This document shows, in pieces, positions 31,701 to 44,894 of a DNA stretch of 64,000 nucleotides. Numbering within the stretch: position 1 is the stretch's first letter; every line of letters starts with the position of its first letter. The translations under genes were made by a program, and so were the position numbers. A model generated the notes under the pieces. That model was not told where the DNA came from. It made no database searches and saw nothing but the letters and a program-made list of their open reading frames with translations. The stretch covers positions 868,001 to 932,000 of the forward strand of contig JAALGY010000052.1 of assembly GCA_032358165.1 (NCBI GenBank), in the 5' to 3' direction. This stretch comes from Diplosphaera chodatii. Its lineage: Eukaryota; Chlorophyta; Trebouxiophyceae; Prasiolales; Stichococcaceae.

Positions 31701-34700
31701 ATGGTCACTCCGATCATGTTTGCCGCGTTGGACGAAGTCGCTCTGGAAGGCTCGAAAGGCTGTGAGGTGCGGCTGCTCTGGGACAGACTGCAGCGGCGTC
31801 TGCCTACTGCTGATGTCGCCGCGCTGTCTGCGGATGTCAAGAGCTCCCTGTGGAGGCTGCTCCTACTCCGGACGGAGGATGTAACGATCAGTGTTGGCGA
31901 CCAGGCGATCAGGTGAGCCTGCCAAAAGTGATGGCGCGGGTTCAATCCCTGCGGCGCGCATGGTGTTTCTTGGAAACATCAAAGTGCATGCTGGTCTGCA
32001 CATTGCATTCTGTCTGAATGCATCTGTTTCCCTGAACTACAGTGCTGACTCCAGGGCTGCCGCTGTTCAAGGCAGTGCGGTACGGTTCTGTATGGCCGCG
32101 TGAGGCAATTCACCATGCTGGAGCATGTCATGTGCTGCCTGCCAGCATCTTGACCACCCACAACATGATTCTGCTTGTGCTGCAGCGTGGGACCGGTGGC
32201 GACGCTTGCCTGACAGTTCAAGCAGCAGAAGCACAGGGCATCCGCCTCAAGGTGCGGGATGCTTGCACCACCTGTCCACGTGTGCATGCGGGGCATGTCG
32301 AAGGGCTACTCTCTCATGTGGTCACAGCTACCTTGGTGCAAAGTGCTAGTGGACATCTGCAGGCCTCCGAGGATCTGCAGCGTGCCAGCTTGGGTCTGTA
32401 TGATGACGACACGGGCCCGTTCCCCATCAGTGACCAGCAGGTCGTTTGATGTGCCATGACTTGACATCGACATGCGATCAGCAGGGTGCATGCAACACGA
32501 CTCGAACTGATGCACAGCATGATGCTTGCCGCCCACAGACATGACGACTTTTGGGTGTTCCCATCACGCGCAGAGGCAGACGCTTGAGCGGATAGGCAGG
32601 GGTCGCAGCGCAGGGCTGCTGCAGTCAGTCACGGCGAAGGAGATGGGTATCAGTGCTGCCAGCTTCTTTTTCGTTGTCAAGGTGAGTGACATCTCAGCCG
32701 CTGCAACCAGTTGCAGCAGAGGGTGTGCACAGCAGCACAGTAGGCAAAATGTTAGTGTGCTCGTCCATAGATGCTGAAGCAGCGCCGCTTGATCGTGCGG
32801 GTGCCGATCACGACTGTTGACGACGGTGGACGCGAGATCAACACGTCAGCGCTGTTCTTGCCGCGCTTTGCCCCCAACTTCACACCGAGGCCAGGCCTGC
32901 GGCTGCGGGTATGCTGCGATGATGCTTGCGTGCATGAGCTTGGTCTGGCTGTACTGTCATGCATGTGCTCGCCTGTTACACACATGCATGTTGCAGGCTC
33001 AGCAACCTCCTGATGTGCTGCAGCCGCTCGCGAATGCCAGCTCCAGCGACCCGCTCTTCGCCGTGGAGAACACCAATGCGAACATGGACAGCCTCATCCA
33101 GTTGCTGAAGGATGCGGGCGGCACCGTGGCGCAGGGCGACCTCAAGGTTGGTACATCCCACATGTGCGCCCAGCTGAGGTGGCATAGCCTGTTGATGGCT
33201 GGTGCTCCACCACATGCCACTCGAAAAGTCCTTCTGGAGCTGTGTGGCTGGTTTGCTGGAAGAGCACACAACCGTGGCAATCGGATAGTTGCCGCTGTGC
33301 TTGCACAGCACTAGACACAGCATTCGCAGTACGCGGCTGTACGGATGCAGGTACGGCTGGGCTATGTGGGCACAGTGGGGCACCGCACCTTCCGGCGGCT
33401 GCGCACGGCGCTGGAGGACCAGGGCCTGATTCAGGAGGTGGTGGGCACCGTCGGAGACAGCAAGAAGGCCGTCGTCTGCATCAAGTGTGCCACTAGACAG
33501 TGTCACTTCCACATATGGTCACCATCCCTTCCTGACCATGTTGAGCGGCACAGTCCCCTGGCATAGCTGCAGTTCATCCGACTGCGTGCAGCATGCATGG
33601 CGCCGGCGCCTTGCAAGCAGTCTTACTTGCTTGTTGTGCTTTGCGTGCAGACTGATCAAGGAGCCGGATCCAGCTGCTGATGCGGCAGCTGCGGCTGCGG
33701 ACGAGGAGGCTGAAGATGATGACGATGAGGAGGATGACGCTGAGTCGTTCCTGGTTGCAGAGCGCACTGTGGACCGTCAGATCCTCGACGCCATCCTGCA
33801 AGCAGGTGTGCATCATTTATTGAGTACGACACTGCAGAAGCCACTGTGCACTGTGTGCTTGCAAGCTTTTGCTGCCAGCATTCAGCTGCATGGCTGCGTC
33901 GGGCTTTGCATGCAGCCACCCTCACGTCATGTGCCCCTGTAGGTCCGGAGGGCATCACGCAAGTTGAGCTCTTCAAGCGGTTGCACCTGCCTCAAAAGAA
34001 GCATGCCAAGCGTGTGCGCAAGCTCGTCGAGGCTGCTGGCATCACGGTAGGAGACTCACTTGGGACCAATCCTGCCATGTGCAGCGACCTGCTAAAGTGT
34101 TGCAGCCAGTGGAGTGGCCAAAAGCAGCATGGCATGACATATTCCTGGCCTTTGTGTGCAGATTGACCGCAAGCAGGCCGGCAAGCACGTGCTGCTGCAC
34201 TACATTGCGCCAGCGCCTCTGCTGCAGAGCATTATGGCGCAGCCACTACAGCTGACAGCCCAACCAGCGGCGACGGACACATCCTTCCTGGGGACCATGG
34301 CAAATGTGCTGAGCTCACGTGCGCATCCTGCTCACTCACCTGTCTGTCCACATCTTGCTCGCAGCATGTATCGCTTGCAACAGCGCTGCAAGCAATGTCA
34401 GCGAGTGTGCGCCATGTGAAGTGCGTCAAGCAACAATGCAGATGGACATGAGGGTTTGGCGGAAGCGGCGGAGCGGGTCGCCTGTCCTGCAGTGACCGCT
34501 GGGCAGGCGCCACACAGCACAGCCAGTGCTCAGGTTTGGTCTGCACAGTATCTGTCACCATGTTCTATGAGCGATGAAGCTGAGCCATCTCTGTTGATAC
34601 CTGCTGTCGCTTGCCGCACAGCATGCAGACTGTCCTGTGACTTTGGCGATGCAGGCTGTCGCGTCTGTTGGACAGGTCCCAGAAGCCCTCACGTTGTCAG

Positions 34701-37700
34701 CTTCAGATGTGGCTAGGCCTCCAGCAGCATCTCCAGCAGCCGCATCGTCAGACAATGCCCCAAACGCGCATCCACAAAGCTCGATGGCGGTGGTGCCTGC
34801 TGCTGCTGCGGATATGCCAGAGCTAGACAGGCTTGCGGAAGCTGGCCAGGTGAAACTTTGCAGGTAGTACAAGAGAGACTTGCAACTGCGTACTCTGCAC
34901 GTCTCACAATATCATCTTCGTTTTGATACGCCCCAGATCGCCGGACGAGACCCCAGGTTGAGGCATGCTTGTGTGCTCGTCACGCAGATCACAGCCCTGG
35001 CGCGCAGGCGTATCAAGATACTGGCAGACACCCTGCAGCAGCGCCGCTTCATGTTGCGCTCTGAGATGCGAGAGTTGTTTGCGGTAGGCTTGGACGACAA
35101 CTGACGGCTGCACAGCCATGTTCATCGGTTTGACACATGCAAACGCAGTAGACAACACGCCTGTGCAGCATACACTGGGATATGTTGCATGTGATGCTGC
35201 ATTGTGCAGGGCGCCGACAGCAACTTTAGCGACCATGGGCGCATGGACAACAAGTCACTGGTGCGGCTCATTGATTGGGGCGAAAAGGCCGGCGTCCTCA
35301 AGGTATGCAGGACACTCACGGGCTTGCACGCCAGCCTCACGGGCTGCTGCACATTGGACCGGTAAACTCCCAGGGTTACTTTCGGGTATGCACATGCAAC
35401 TTGCTGTATAACGGTTTTTACATCATGTTGCCGCAGAGGCTGGATCTGGAGGTCCCCAATCTCCAGTCGACTGGTACGACGACTTACGTCTGCCTGCTTG
35501 CCGCTGGACTGCCGCAGACAGAGAAGCTCACGTCCGAGGTCAGCGCCTGCATCTATACGGCCAGCGCACAGCTTCCCAGTGTTGGTCTTGAACTGAAAGC
35601 AAGCAGGGCAACCAAAGGTGCTTCAGAAGCCTGCTGTGAGTCGGTGCAGATCACAGCTCACGTCAACGCAGTGGTGCGCAAGCAGCACAGCTACAGCGCA
35701 GACATTGCCAAGCGGCTCAGCAGAGGACAACTGGAGCAGCTCACGCCTGCTGTGCACATTATCGAGGCGACACGCACCTCCAGAAACACAGTGAGGCTCG
35801 GCAGACTGACCAAAATCACACATGCAGCAGTATAAGCTGCACTCAGTGAAGCAAGGCACTCGCCCAGCCGCCCTGCTCACTCAAGAGCACTGTGCTCGCA
35901 GAATGGGCACCGCCAACTGCACGGCAGCAGGGCGCAGAGGGCAGAGAAGTCGCACGAGTACCAGCAGGCGCTCTTCAGCAACGGGTACATGCACGGCTGC
36001 ATGCTGCGGGCGCGCAAACTGCACCTCTTCCTGTGCCGTCGTGTCGGTAAGGCTTCCAGGTCTTGCGCTGCTCAAGCTGGCCGGCATCAGCTGCATTGTT
36101 CTCGTACATCTGTGCAATTACGACATGGCACTCGGCTGGAAGCGATGGACCATTCCCCATGCAGGCCTGGGTGGCTGGGAGCGCGAGGGGTTTCCAGGCC
36201 CCACCCCAGTGACCGTGGGCACATCCGTGCCACAGGGTGGGTCAGCCCATGGTAGCGCACACACATCCAGTGCTGGCCACCAACCAGACGAAGCTGCAGC
36301 TCCTGCAACTGTGCAAGCTCAGGGCAGTGTGAGTGGCAGCGGGCCGCCTGCGACCTTCTGCTTCCATTATCGGCCCAGGTTCGAGCGCAGTGGGTTTGCC
36401 ATCAGGCCATGTGCATGTGCCTCTGCATGAGCTTTGCCTGGAGGTGTCGACGAGGCGTGCTTGGAGATGAGTTTGATACTGCTCATGCAGGGGCTCGCAC
36501 GATGTTACCAATGACAAGCATGTGTGCGACCGCCTGCTGCTGACTGCACCAGACAATGTCCGCATCTTTTCAGAGGTAGGCGCACCTGACTGTTGAGCAC
36601 CCAGCGCCATCAGCATGATCAACCGTGCTGTTGTTCACTTTTACTTCACCTTCTGCAAGTGAATGCTTTGAAGGGTCATCCACTGCAGCGTGGCATGCAT
36701 TGCACCAATGCACACGCTCATCACCACATGCTGCCACCATTTGCAGACACAGATGGTCCAGGCAATGCCGATTGACACATTCCTGCAAGTCATCGGCAGT
36801 GCCATCGAGTCACCCGCGCTGCGCTTGCACATTTCTGCCAACAAGGCCATGGGTGCGTGCACTGGTGTGCTCCAAGTAGCGTCACTCATGGCAAGCTGGT
36901 ACTGCATGCAGCCTGTTGCTGCTGCGAGGCATCCCAGGTGGCCTAGCAGGCTCGGTGTCATCTGCAGGGGATATATCTGTTCAGGAGCAAGGCAGCATCA
37001 TTGATGGGCAGGTGCGCTGTTGACAGCGCTGTCAGTGTGATGAGCTGTGCGCAAGCCAACTGATATGAGGTGCACATACAAGCGCAAAGCTTGGACACAG
37101 TGTTGTAAGCGTTGTTGTGTTGTGTACATATAGGCGTACATCAAACGACTGCCAAAGCTGATGCAGCAGCTGTCTGGGCTGGGCCTCATCGACAGGGTGA
37201 TGGCCACGCATGGCACGCCCTCTGCGATGGCAGGACCGCCCAGCTTCGTCGTGCATCCCACCGCCGTGCTTCTTGTGCCAGACGCAGGTATTTTTGCAGA
37301 GCAGCGCCCGCCTTTGCAACACAGGATCGGGCATGTGCCACGCATGACGGTTTCGCTTCCCAGACTCGACAGCAACTGGTTGCAGATGGTGGCCCGCCCC
37401 GGGAGCAGACCTTCGACTTATCGACTGTCGATGGGCTAGACAAGTACTGGGACACGCTGCAGAAGATGGCCTGCGATGACTCCGTCGACTCTGGCTTGTG
37501 GCCCTTCTGCTCTGTTCGCAAGGTGTGTAGGCGTCAGCAGCTCAAGCTCCCTGATGTTTACCCCTTGACATGACACGCAGCCTGGCAGCATGCCCCTCTC
37601 GATCTGCAATGCTTGCACACATACTGTCCTGTAGGTAGGGTTGTGCAGAGATGTGTGGACTGCTCGACTGCAGGTCAAAGGCAAGCAAAACTGGTCTTCA

Positions 37701-40700
37701 GCACGGCAGATGACCGTGCAGCAGTGGCACGTTGTGCACGATGCAATGACAGCCGCAGGTCCTGAGGGACTATCGGCACAGCAGATCAAGGAGCTAGCTG
37801 CCAGCCTGGGCATTGAACACACGCAGGTATGTGTTATGTTTGCTCCATCTACCATTTCAGGCCCTTATTTTGAACATATGGTGGGTATCAGACCTGCTCG
37901 TGCACTTGGTGGAGCGTCGTCACTCGTTGTCGTGGTCTTGTTGAATATAAATTGGGATCTGCGTTTGCACGCAGATCGCCAAGCAGGTGACTCTGCGGCG
38001 ACAGAAGGCACGGCTGGAGAGCCTACGCACGGGACAGGCACCTCCGCCTCTGCGAAGAAGTGAGCCGATGTGCCTGTTCACAGCCTGTTTGCCGGCGCAA
38101 AGTTCATGGTGCTGCAGCCATTCGTGCTTGTGTGTCACTAGTCACCGCATGCAACGCCCAATGACACGCCTGCTGCCATTCTGCAATGCTGATCATCATG
38201 CATGAATTCTGGGCCTTTGCAGAGGAGCGGAAGTCACAGGCGCAAAGAGCATCACAGCTGGCCCCAAAGACGCACAAAACTGTCGGCGGCAGGTGCTGCC
38301 TCGATGCGTTTGAGACAATACAGCATCCTGTCATGGCGGCTCAGTCTGCATCTCTATCCACGATCGCAACACCTCACATCGCAGGTCAAAACCCACTTCA
38401 GTCAAGCGGCCGCGGCTGGACAAGCTTGCTAAGCATATGCAGGCGGAATCAGCAGCCCGCCGGGCCGGCTTCAAGGTGCACTCCTGCACTGGATCCTGTA
38501 TCCTACAGCTGTGTTACCATTGTGGAGCAGCCGTGTTGAGGTTGCTCGACTGCTGCAGGACAAGGCCTTCGAGAACCTGACACAGCAGCGAGCAGCAGGC
38601 GCGGGTGCGAGCCCGGCAAGCTCCCGGGAGGCGTCAGAGGTGGTATGCTGTGCAGACCTTCTGCAGCTGAGCCTGCCGATCCCATATAGCAGGCGCCTGC
38701 AAGGGTCTAAGTCAGTAATAGACAGCAATCAGTATCATTGTGTGGGGCACCCCAGCATTCGAAACTGCCATGCCTCCTGCATACCATCGCAGGATGAGGA
38801 GGAGGATACGACCGGCAGGGGCGCGGCTGCCGAGGCGGCTGCGGCGGCAGAGGCACGCCTCCTGCCGGCACGCCTGCAGAAGGGCGCTCCCCTGGACAGG
38901 AAGATGGCATGGACGGCCGAAGAGGACCTGGAGCTGCTGAATCGCTGGCTCCGGTGCGTGCATCCCTACCTTTGTAATGGCATGCCTTGCTGAACAGCAC
39001 CAGCACCGTACAAGCTCGTCCATTGCACACTAGTGTTGCAGCGTAAAACTGTCTTAACCTGTAGTCCTCAGTTGCACTGTAGGCGCAAACTGCTTCTGGG
39101 GCCAAAGTTTGTGGACTGGGACGCTGTGGGCGAGGGGATTGACTCGCGCAAGCGGCAGGCCTCCCGCCGCTTTGCCAAGCTCAAGGCACGGCACCAGCCT
39201 GCCGACACATTGGGTCTGCTCGTGATACGATTCATTTGCTTGCGCTCATTGGGACTTGGGAGAACAGATGTGCTGGTCGAGAACCTTAAGCCTCCGGCGC
39301 TGTGCAGGCGGATCCTGCGACTGCGGCGCCTGTGCAGAGCCTCGTGCAGATGGCCACAGCATTGCACGACCGGCTGTGGCAGCTTGCCTTGCCCCCCTGC
39401 AGAGGTGCTGCGCACAGTGCATTGGAGCAGGCTTCACACGTATCTGTGCAGTCTGCCCGTCATCTTTTTCAGCGTGCCATGTTCATGGCCAGGTCTGACA
39501 TTGAAGTGCCAGGCTGCGCAACTGCCATACTGCAGGTGGCAAGCAGCATGCACTGGTGGCAACTGGTGATGTCAACAGCAATGATCCTCACCCGTCACCG
39601 GGTCCCAGCTTTGTAAGTGAGGGTGCACCAGCAGCTCCAGCACTGGTGAGTTTCCTTCATCATGAAGTCCCTTGCCATGCATGGTGACAGGTGCATCACA
39701 TGACGCACCTGTCCAACAGTGCACTGGCCGCGTTGGCACCTCACATCTGTCATTAGGGCAGTTTGCATGTGCACAGGCACAGGACAGCAATGCGGGTCAG
39801 GATGGGGCCAGCTTCCTCAACTTGTCCATGGTCGATGTCGAAAACCCTGCAAGTGAGCTCATGGCGTAGGAACCATCTGGCAGCATGCCAAGCACCTTGT
39901 TATAGCAAAGACGGTTGGCACCCAACAAGGGTGGGCGCAGCACACAATGCACTGCTCACGCCAAGGTGCAAGTGCCTGTCCTCGATCATGCGCAGACCTG
40001 AACGTGGAGCAGCTGATGGCGCTGCTGGATGGCGATGAGAAGGGGCGCGCCGGCCTGCAGCGTGCGCACGCCCTCATACAGACCATCGTGGAGCGGGCCC
40101 CGTCGCGCCCGCAGCCCGGCGCCGCTGCACGCGCGCCGCAGCAGGTACCGTGCACCGCCCTGCTACCCTTTTGCGCCTGTAGACACTGGATGTGTGACTC
40201 ATATTCATGGACTGGTCAGAAGCTCGGTGATCGTGCACCCCTTGCTCACATGATGTACCGCTCTCCACTGCACCTGCAGGCCCGGGCATCCCAGCTGCAG
40301 GGAGCTTCGGGTGCAGCAGTGGCGGACGCGCCCATCCGCATCAACCTGCCTCATGCGGTGCTGACGCACTTTTGGCAGTGTTATACAACGAAGACAGATG
40401 CTCATGTGCCACTGCTGCACTGCTGTCATCGTTGGAGCTTACGCTGGGGACAGCAGTAAATTGTCATCACCCATCATATCCAGATGCCGAGGCAGTCGGC
40501 TCATTGGCACTTGTGTTCATGACAGCACATCTGCATTGCAGGTCAAAGCCACCCAACAGAGTCGGCCCGTCCAGCAGAAGCGGCCGCCGGCAGCACAGCT
40601 CGGTCATGCAGAAGCAGGAAGGCGCCCAACAGCAGTCAAACCAGCAGCCGTCAAGCCAAAGGCCGGCCGTGCTGTTCAGTCGGGAATGCCGGCAATCCCA

Positions 40701-43321
40701 GTCCAATTGCTTCCTAGCAACGACGCCACACGGCTTGTCGAGCACTGGGCACGTGCTGCCGGCCTCACTGCTCACCGTATCGAGGTCCGTCACAAGATTT
40801 AGAGACGCTGTGCCGCTGACAGAAACGCCTGTCTTACCGCCCATCGTACTTGTGGCTGGCCAACACAAGCTGCCAGAGATCAACTGAATGTCAATGATGA
40901 ATCTTTGGGGCAGGAGCTGGCGCAGCGCATGCAGCGGCTGACCGCGGCTGCGGCCGCGGCCATGGACCTCATCAAGCCGACGCTATGGGCTGCGGATCGC
41001 GGCGGCGTGCCACCGGCAGCGGCGCGTGCCCTGACGCAACACTACAGCAGCGACACCATTGCTGCAGCTTTCGCGTGCCTGCGGCGCCTGGTCATCGTCA
41101 ACCCCGGCACGGGGAAGCGGCCGTTCCACCTCAGCGACCGCTTCATCAGGGCGCAGCAGGCGCGGAGCCTTCGCTCCCGCCACACCGATGCATACACCCA
41201 GCACCACACGCATCACCAGCCACTGGTGGTCCTGCCGACAAGCACTGCTGTGAGTGAGTGGAGTATCACAGGATGCTGCCAGCACCGCAGGCCCTGGACA
41301 GCTCCGGGTTCCCCGGCGAGCTGTGGGGCGAGGTGCGCGCGGCGGTGGCGGCGCTGGCGGCGCGCCGCGGCTCCGCGCTGCTGCTGGGCAGCCGCGACGC
41401 CGACCAGCTGCCGCTCACGGGCGGCCTCGTCGCCCAGATCCTGGGCAGCGTGAGTGCAGCGTCGATGCAGACCATGTGTGACACATTTTGGGGCGCAGCA
41501 GTGCTGCCTGACTGCATGGTGCACAGCTCTGTTGCCTGTCTTCATGTGCATGCCAGGCTGTTGACGCTTCACGATCGGCACCCTGCTGCGCAGCTGGTGG
41601 ACGGGGCGGCGGACCTGCGGCTGGGCGAGCTGCGCTTCCAGGAGCGCGAGAGCTCGCCCTCCGTGGACGCCGCGACCGCCCGCAACGAGCGCCTTGCGCC
41701 GCTCGCCATGGACCTGCCCATGAAGGCGTGCTTCTCGCCTCATGTCGCTGTGTTGCTGTAGGCTGCTTCTGGCTGTGCTTGTGCTGCGTCATGCAAGGCA
41801 GAACCAAGGGCAGCGGTGCAGCTGATGTCGCCAGTCGGGCCTGCTCAGAAGCTGTGCGGCGGTGCAGGTGCAGCTGCACGACAGCATGGCTGAGGGGGGC
41901 GAGGCCAGCCCGCGCACCATGCAGCTGCATCGGTCGCCGCCAGCATTCCCGCTGCTGCGGGTCGCCACGGACCCAGCAGTGCGGTCAGCCGCCGAGGCAG
42001 ACTGCCTGGCACAATCAGGCAACCAGGCTGCGCCTGCTGGTGACACTGCAGCTGCCGGCGTGAGCAGCAAGCCAGCCGCAGCTGCGCTGCGGGCTGCGCT
42101 GACGGTGGTCAGGTCGGCGGGCGGCAACGGCGTGGAATTGCCTCAGCTGGCGCGCGCCCTGGCAGCAGCTGACGCTGGTGGTGAGCAGTTATACTCAGCC
42201 TAAGAGAATGGACGCTACAGGGGAGGCTGGTGCAGTATTTCGGTCTGTCTTTCCTCTCCTGCCATGTGCCCCCTTGAATGTCTGCACTGTGTTTTGGGCT
42301 GACGCAAATGCCATATCACGCCCAGGCGCACGCGGCGGTACCGAAACAGCAGAGGCAGCAGCAGAGGCCCTGGAGCGATGTGGGCTGCTGTGCCGGGCGC
42401 CTGGCTACGACTGCGAGGTGCTGGTGGCGGCCGAGCACTGCCGCGCGCTGCTGGTCACGCCGCCCCCGCCACCGCCACAGCGCGAGGGCTCGCCGACGGC
42501 TGCGTCCGCTCCTGCAGAGGCGGCAGGCACGAGCGCGCCGGTCGACCCGCGCAGGGTGTCCCCGAGCGGCCACCCCAGCACTGACGGCAGCCCTGTGCCC
42601 ATGGACGTGGATGCAACCACTGACGCAGCGGCAGCGGGTGTGACGGCAGCTGCATCCCAGGCAGCGCCTCCGGCTGCGCCGCCGCCTGCAGCAATTGATG
42701 TGCAGAGGGCGGCAGCGGGCGTCGACGAGGCAAAGGTGCACCCCTGGGCGGGGCGGCCATGGCTGGACCACGAGGGCAAACTGCGGCCGGACCTGTGGGC
42801 CACGCTCACTCGGCAAGTGCAGACCCTCGTCGCCCGTGCCCCAGGTTGGCTTCTTACCATTTGGGTACTCGCTCTGATCGGTCTCCTGATAGGCTAACCA
42901 ATGATTTAGTGCGTTCACACTCAGGCTAGCTTTCTAACATTAGATGGTTACTGCTGCTGTGCCTGGCTGCAGGCATCACCGCGGCTGCCCTGGCACGACA
43001 GGTGGAGCTGCTGTCCCCCCACAGCATGCAGCTGCTGCTGGCCGCCCTGGCTGAGGCGGGGCATGTGGCTGTGCGGCGGGAGCGTGTGATGTCGCCACTG
43101 CCGCCCTTCTATAAGGGCCCGGCCCCAGACCCGCAGGTTTGTGACCCACGTGCTTGTATCACCCGCCTGGCCTGCTCACAGCTGCTTCGTCAAACTACCT
43201 GCAGGTTGTGGTATGTATACATGTCGAGCACATGAGGCATGGCATGCAATTGCAGGTGGTCGACCATTACTTCCCGGTGCCGTCCAAGATCCTGCTGCAA
43301 TGCTGTCCAGCCAGCACATGA
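31701..43321 (+). CDS. GTF3C1: General transcription factor 3C subunit 1 (TFIIIC B-block-binding subunit)
   Basis: This is the largest TFIIIC subunit. It binds the B box of tRNA-type promoters and recruits TFIIIB for RNA polymerase III. The ATG at 31701 gives an N-terminus with LDEVALEGSKGCEVRLLWDRL, close to animal and plant GTF3C1. Winged-helix-like blocks follow: ERIGRGRSAGLLQSVTAKEM (about 32586), GHRTFRRLRTALEDQGLIQEV (about 33370), then an acidic tract and ERTVDRQILDAILQAGPEGI (about 33650-33960). ALARRRIKILADTLQQRRFM (about 34995) and NKSLVRLIDWGEKAGVLK (about 35250) continue the family order. MPIDTFLQVIGSAIESPALR lies near 36766. A SANT-like block KMAWTAEEDLELLNRWLR is near 38900, continuing at 39085 (LLLGPKFVDWDAVGEGI). 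The C-terminal block WLDHEGKLRPDLWATLTRQV (about 42760) and VDHYFPVPSKIL end with TGA at 43319-43321. More than 25 exons. No frame break was seen. Confidence 0.92.
31936..31952 (+). other. B-box-like T-arm hairpin in GTF3C1 intron 1
   Basis: Exon 1 of GTF3C1 ends at 31912 before GTGAGC. Twenty-four bases into the intron, GCGGG-TTCAATC-CCTGC forms a 5-bp stem (one G-T pair) with a 7-base loop, exactly the geometry of a tRNA T arm. Its GGTTCAATCCC differs by one base from the B-box consensus GGTTCRANTCC. No matching acceptor or D stem is present, so this is not a complete tRNA. Confidence 0.5.
39686..39713. repeat. 9-bp perfect inverted repeat in a GTF3C1 intron
   Basis: GACAGGTGC (39686-39694) and GCACCTGTC (39705-39713) are reverse complements separated by 10 bases. 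They lie between coding blocks of the GTF3C1 gene. No function is assigned. Confidence 0.7.
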
Positions 43322-43921
43322 GCCAGCACCACTGCAGCAGGCCTGAACGAAGCGATAGACGGTTTGATACATGGCAACGATGCCTTGGAACCTTCGTTAT
43401 GACGCCACAGCCTTCTCCCCCTTGGCTGACAGGGCTCTGTTGCTGAGGGCCACCCGAGTCGAGCAAACAGTTGCCTTCAGCATCGACATCTGGTGCTGAA
43501 GGCAACTCAAGGAATGAACTCAGGCACGTGTACATGTTTTGAGATGTCGTGTCTATGCATTCCACCAATGATCAGCCACTTCGGACAGTGAGTCTGGGTT
43601 TGGCAGTGGTAAGCAGTGTTTCTGGTGCTGATGCAACCAGACCTGTAGTGAAATCAATGCACAGCCTACGACGAGCTTGGCATGCATACATGTAGACTCT
43701 GCAATGCCAGTCATAGGTGCAACTGGCACATCGTATCTTGTACATATTGTGCCCTGACCGCTCTTCATCTCAGCAGGCCCGACTTTGCTCTGTGGCTGAT
43801 ACCAAGCAAAAGAGGCCAAACATCAGCTGTCACGCGTGCCAGCGACACATGCTTACGATGTAAACCGTTGTCAGATGTAAACGCTGCTAGATGTGTCCAG
43901 CCGCACTCCACACGCAAGAGG
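43322..43921. other. Intergenic region between GTF3C1 and the DnaJ-type zinc-finger gene
   Basis: This 600-bp stretch holds the 3' UTR of GTF3C1 and the promoter of the next gene. It contains a perfect 13-bp hairpin (43470-43506). Two TGTAA poly(A)-type signals lie close together at 43859-43863 and 43876-43880, just before the next start codon. Confidence 0.45.
43470..43506. repeat. Perfect 13-bp hairpin downstream of GTF3C1
   Basis: GTTGCCTTCAGCA (43470-43482) is exactly reverse-complementary to TGCTGAAGGCAAC (43494-43506), with an 11-base loop. It starts about 150 bp after the GTF3C1 stop codon, so it may form in the 3' UTR. No poly(T) tract follows it. Confidence 0.85.
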
Positions 43922-44766
43922 ATGGCCCAGCAGGGGCTGTCAGGCACATGGCCGCTGCACCGCTACACCAGGCCGCCGCTCGGAGAAGTGCGGCAGCGCC
44001 GTGGACGGAGCAGACGCAGCAGCGCATGCGTTGCGCTCAACGAATGGGAGAGGCTGCACGACCCGAGCGTCCTGATCGCCGTGGCTGTTGTGTCCACCAT
44101 CCCGCTCATTGCCTCAGCTGCGGAGCCATACCTGGTGCGCTGCCCGAGACACCACGAGCATGATTGCCTAGCGCAAATGCTTAACCCTTTCAGTTGCCCA
44201 AGACCTTACCGGTGAAATTGTCACACGCAGAAGCCGATGCGGTGCCGCCAGTGCATGGGCGCCACAACTGTGCTGTGCCCAGTATGCAGAGCGCGCGGCA
44301 AGGTACGCCGCTGGAATGCGTGCGACCCTGACAGCACGAAGCGAGTGCTTTCAGCTGAGTGTACAGGGACTGTCAGGTTTGGTTGGATCAGCAGGTTTGA
44401 TGGGTCATGTCCCTGCAGATCGGAGGCCTATTCACGGGGCAGCCGCTGCAGTGCTGTGGAACGTGCGAAGGCATGGGGCGCATCACGTGCAGCCGCTGCA
44501 AGGGCGCGGGCATGGCGAACAGCTGGCTGTGGCGGACAGACATGTCACGACCATCTGATAAGCACAGCGACGATGCGGCTGCAAACGGCGGCGAAGACGG
44601 CAGCGCTGTACATGCTGGGTCCAAGCAATCGGTGCCCGAGCAAGCATCCGGCAACGGTCAGCCAGCCAGCGAGTTTCCGTACCCTGGTTTGGGGTACACG
44701 AAGCAGACGTTTCGAGAACGTGTGAGAGAGCAGCGAGAACGAGAACAAGTCAGGAACAAAATGTGA
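43922..44766 (+). CDS. DnaJ-type zinc-finger membrane protein, probably plastid-targeted (PSA2/BSD2-like)
   Basis: Proteins with only the DnaJ cysteine-rich domain act in plastids as thiol or chaperone factors for photosystem or Rubisco assembly. The ATG at 43922 opens an Arg/Ser-rich leader that could be a transit peptide. A hydrophobic segment follows (LIAVAVVSTIPLIASAAEPY), then a donor at CTG/GTGCGC. Exon 2 (about 44231-44301) has CRQCMGAT and CPVCRARGK. Exon 3 (about 44420-44766) has CGTCEGMGR and CSRCKGAGM. This makes four CxxC units, of which three keep glycines of the CxxCxGxG type. The tail is polar, then YPGLGYTKQTFRERVREQRE with a TGA at 44764-44766. There is no J domain, so it is not a full Hsp40. 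Assignment to PSA2 or BSD2 specifically is not possible by eye. Confidence 0.75.
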
Positions 44767-44894
44767 AACGTTCAGTTCGTCAGTCAAACCAAAGGGCCAA
44801 AAATACCATGAAACCTGCGGCTGCGGTGACCGTGCAAACCAAGACTCGCATTCTGTTCTGCCTGCTGAATTCGATTCCAATCACCCGCCATCAT

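Noticed and set aside
31888..31960. A complete tRNA gene around the T-arm-like hairpin in GTF3C1 intron 1
   Set aside because: The segment that would be the 5' acceptor strand does not pair with the 3' strand GGCGCGC, and the D stem pairs at only two of four positions.
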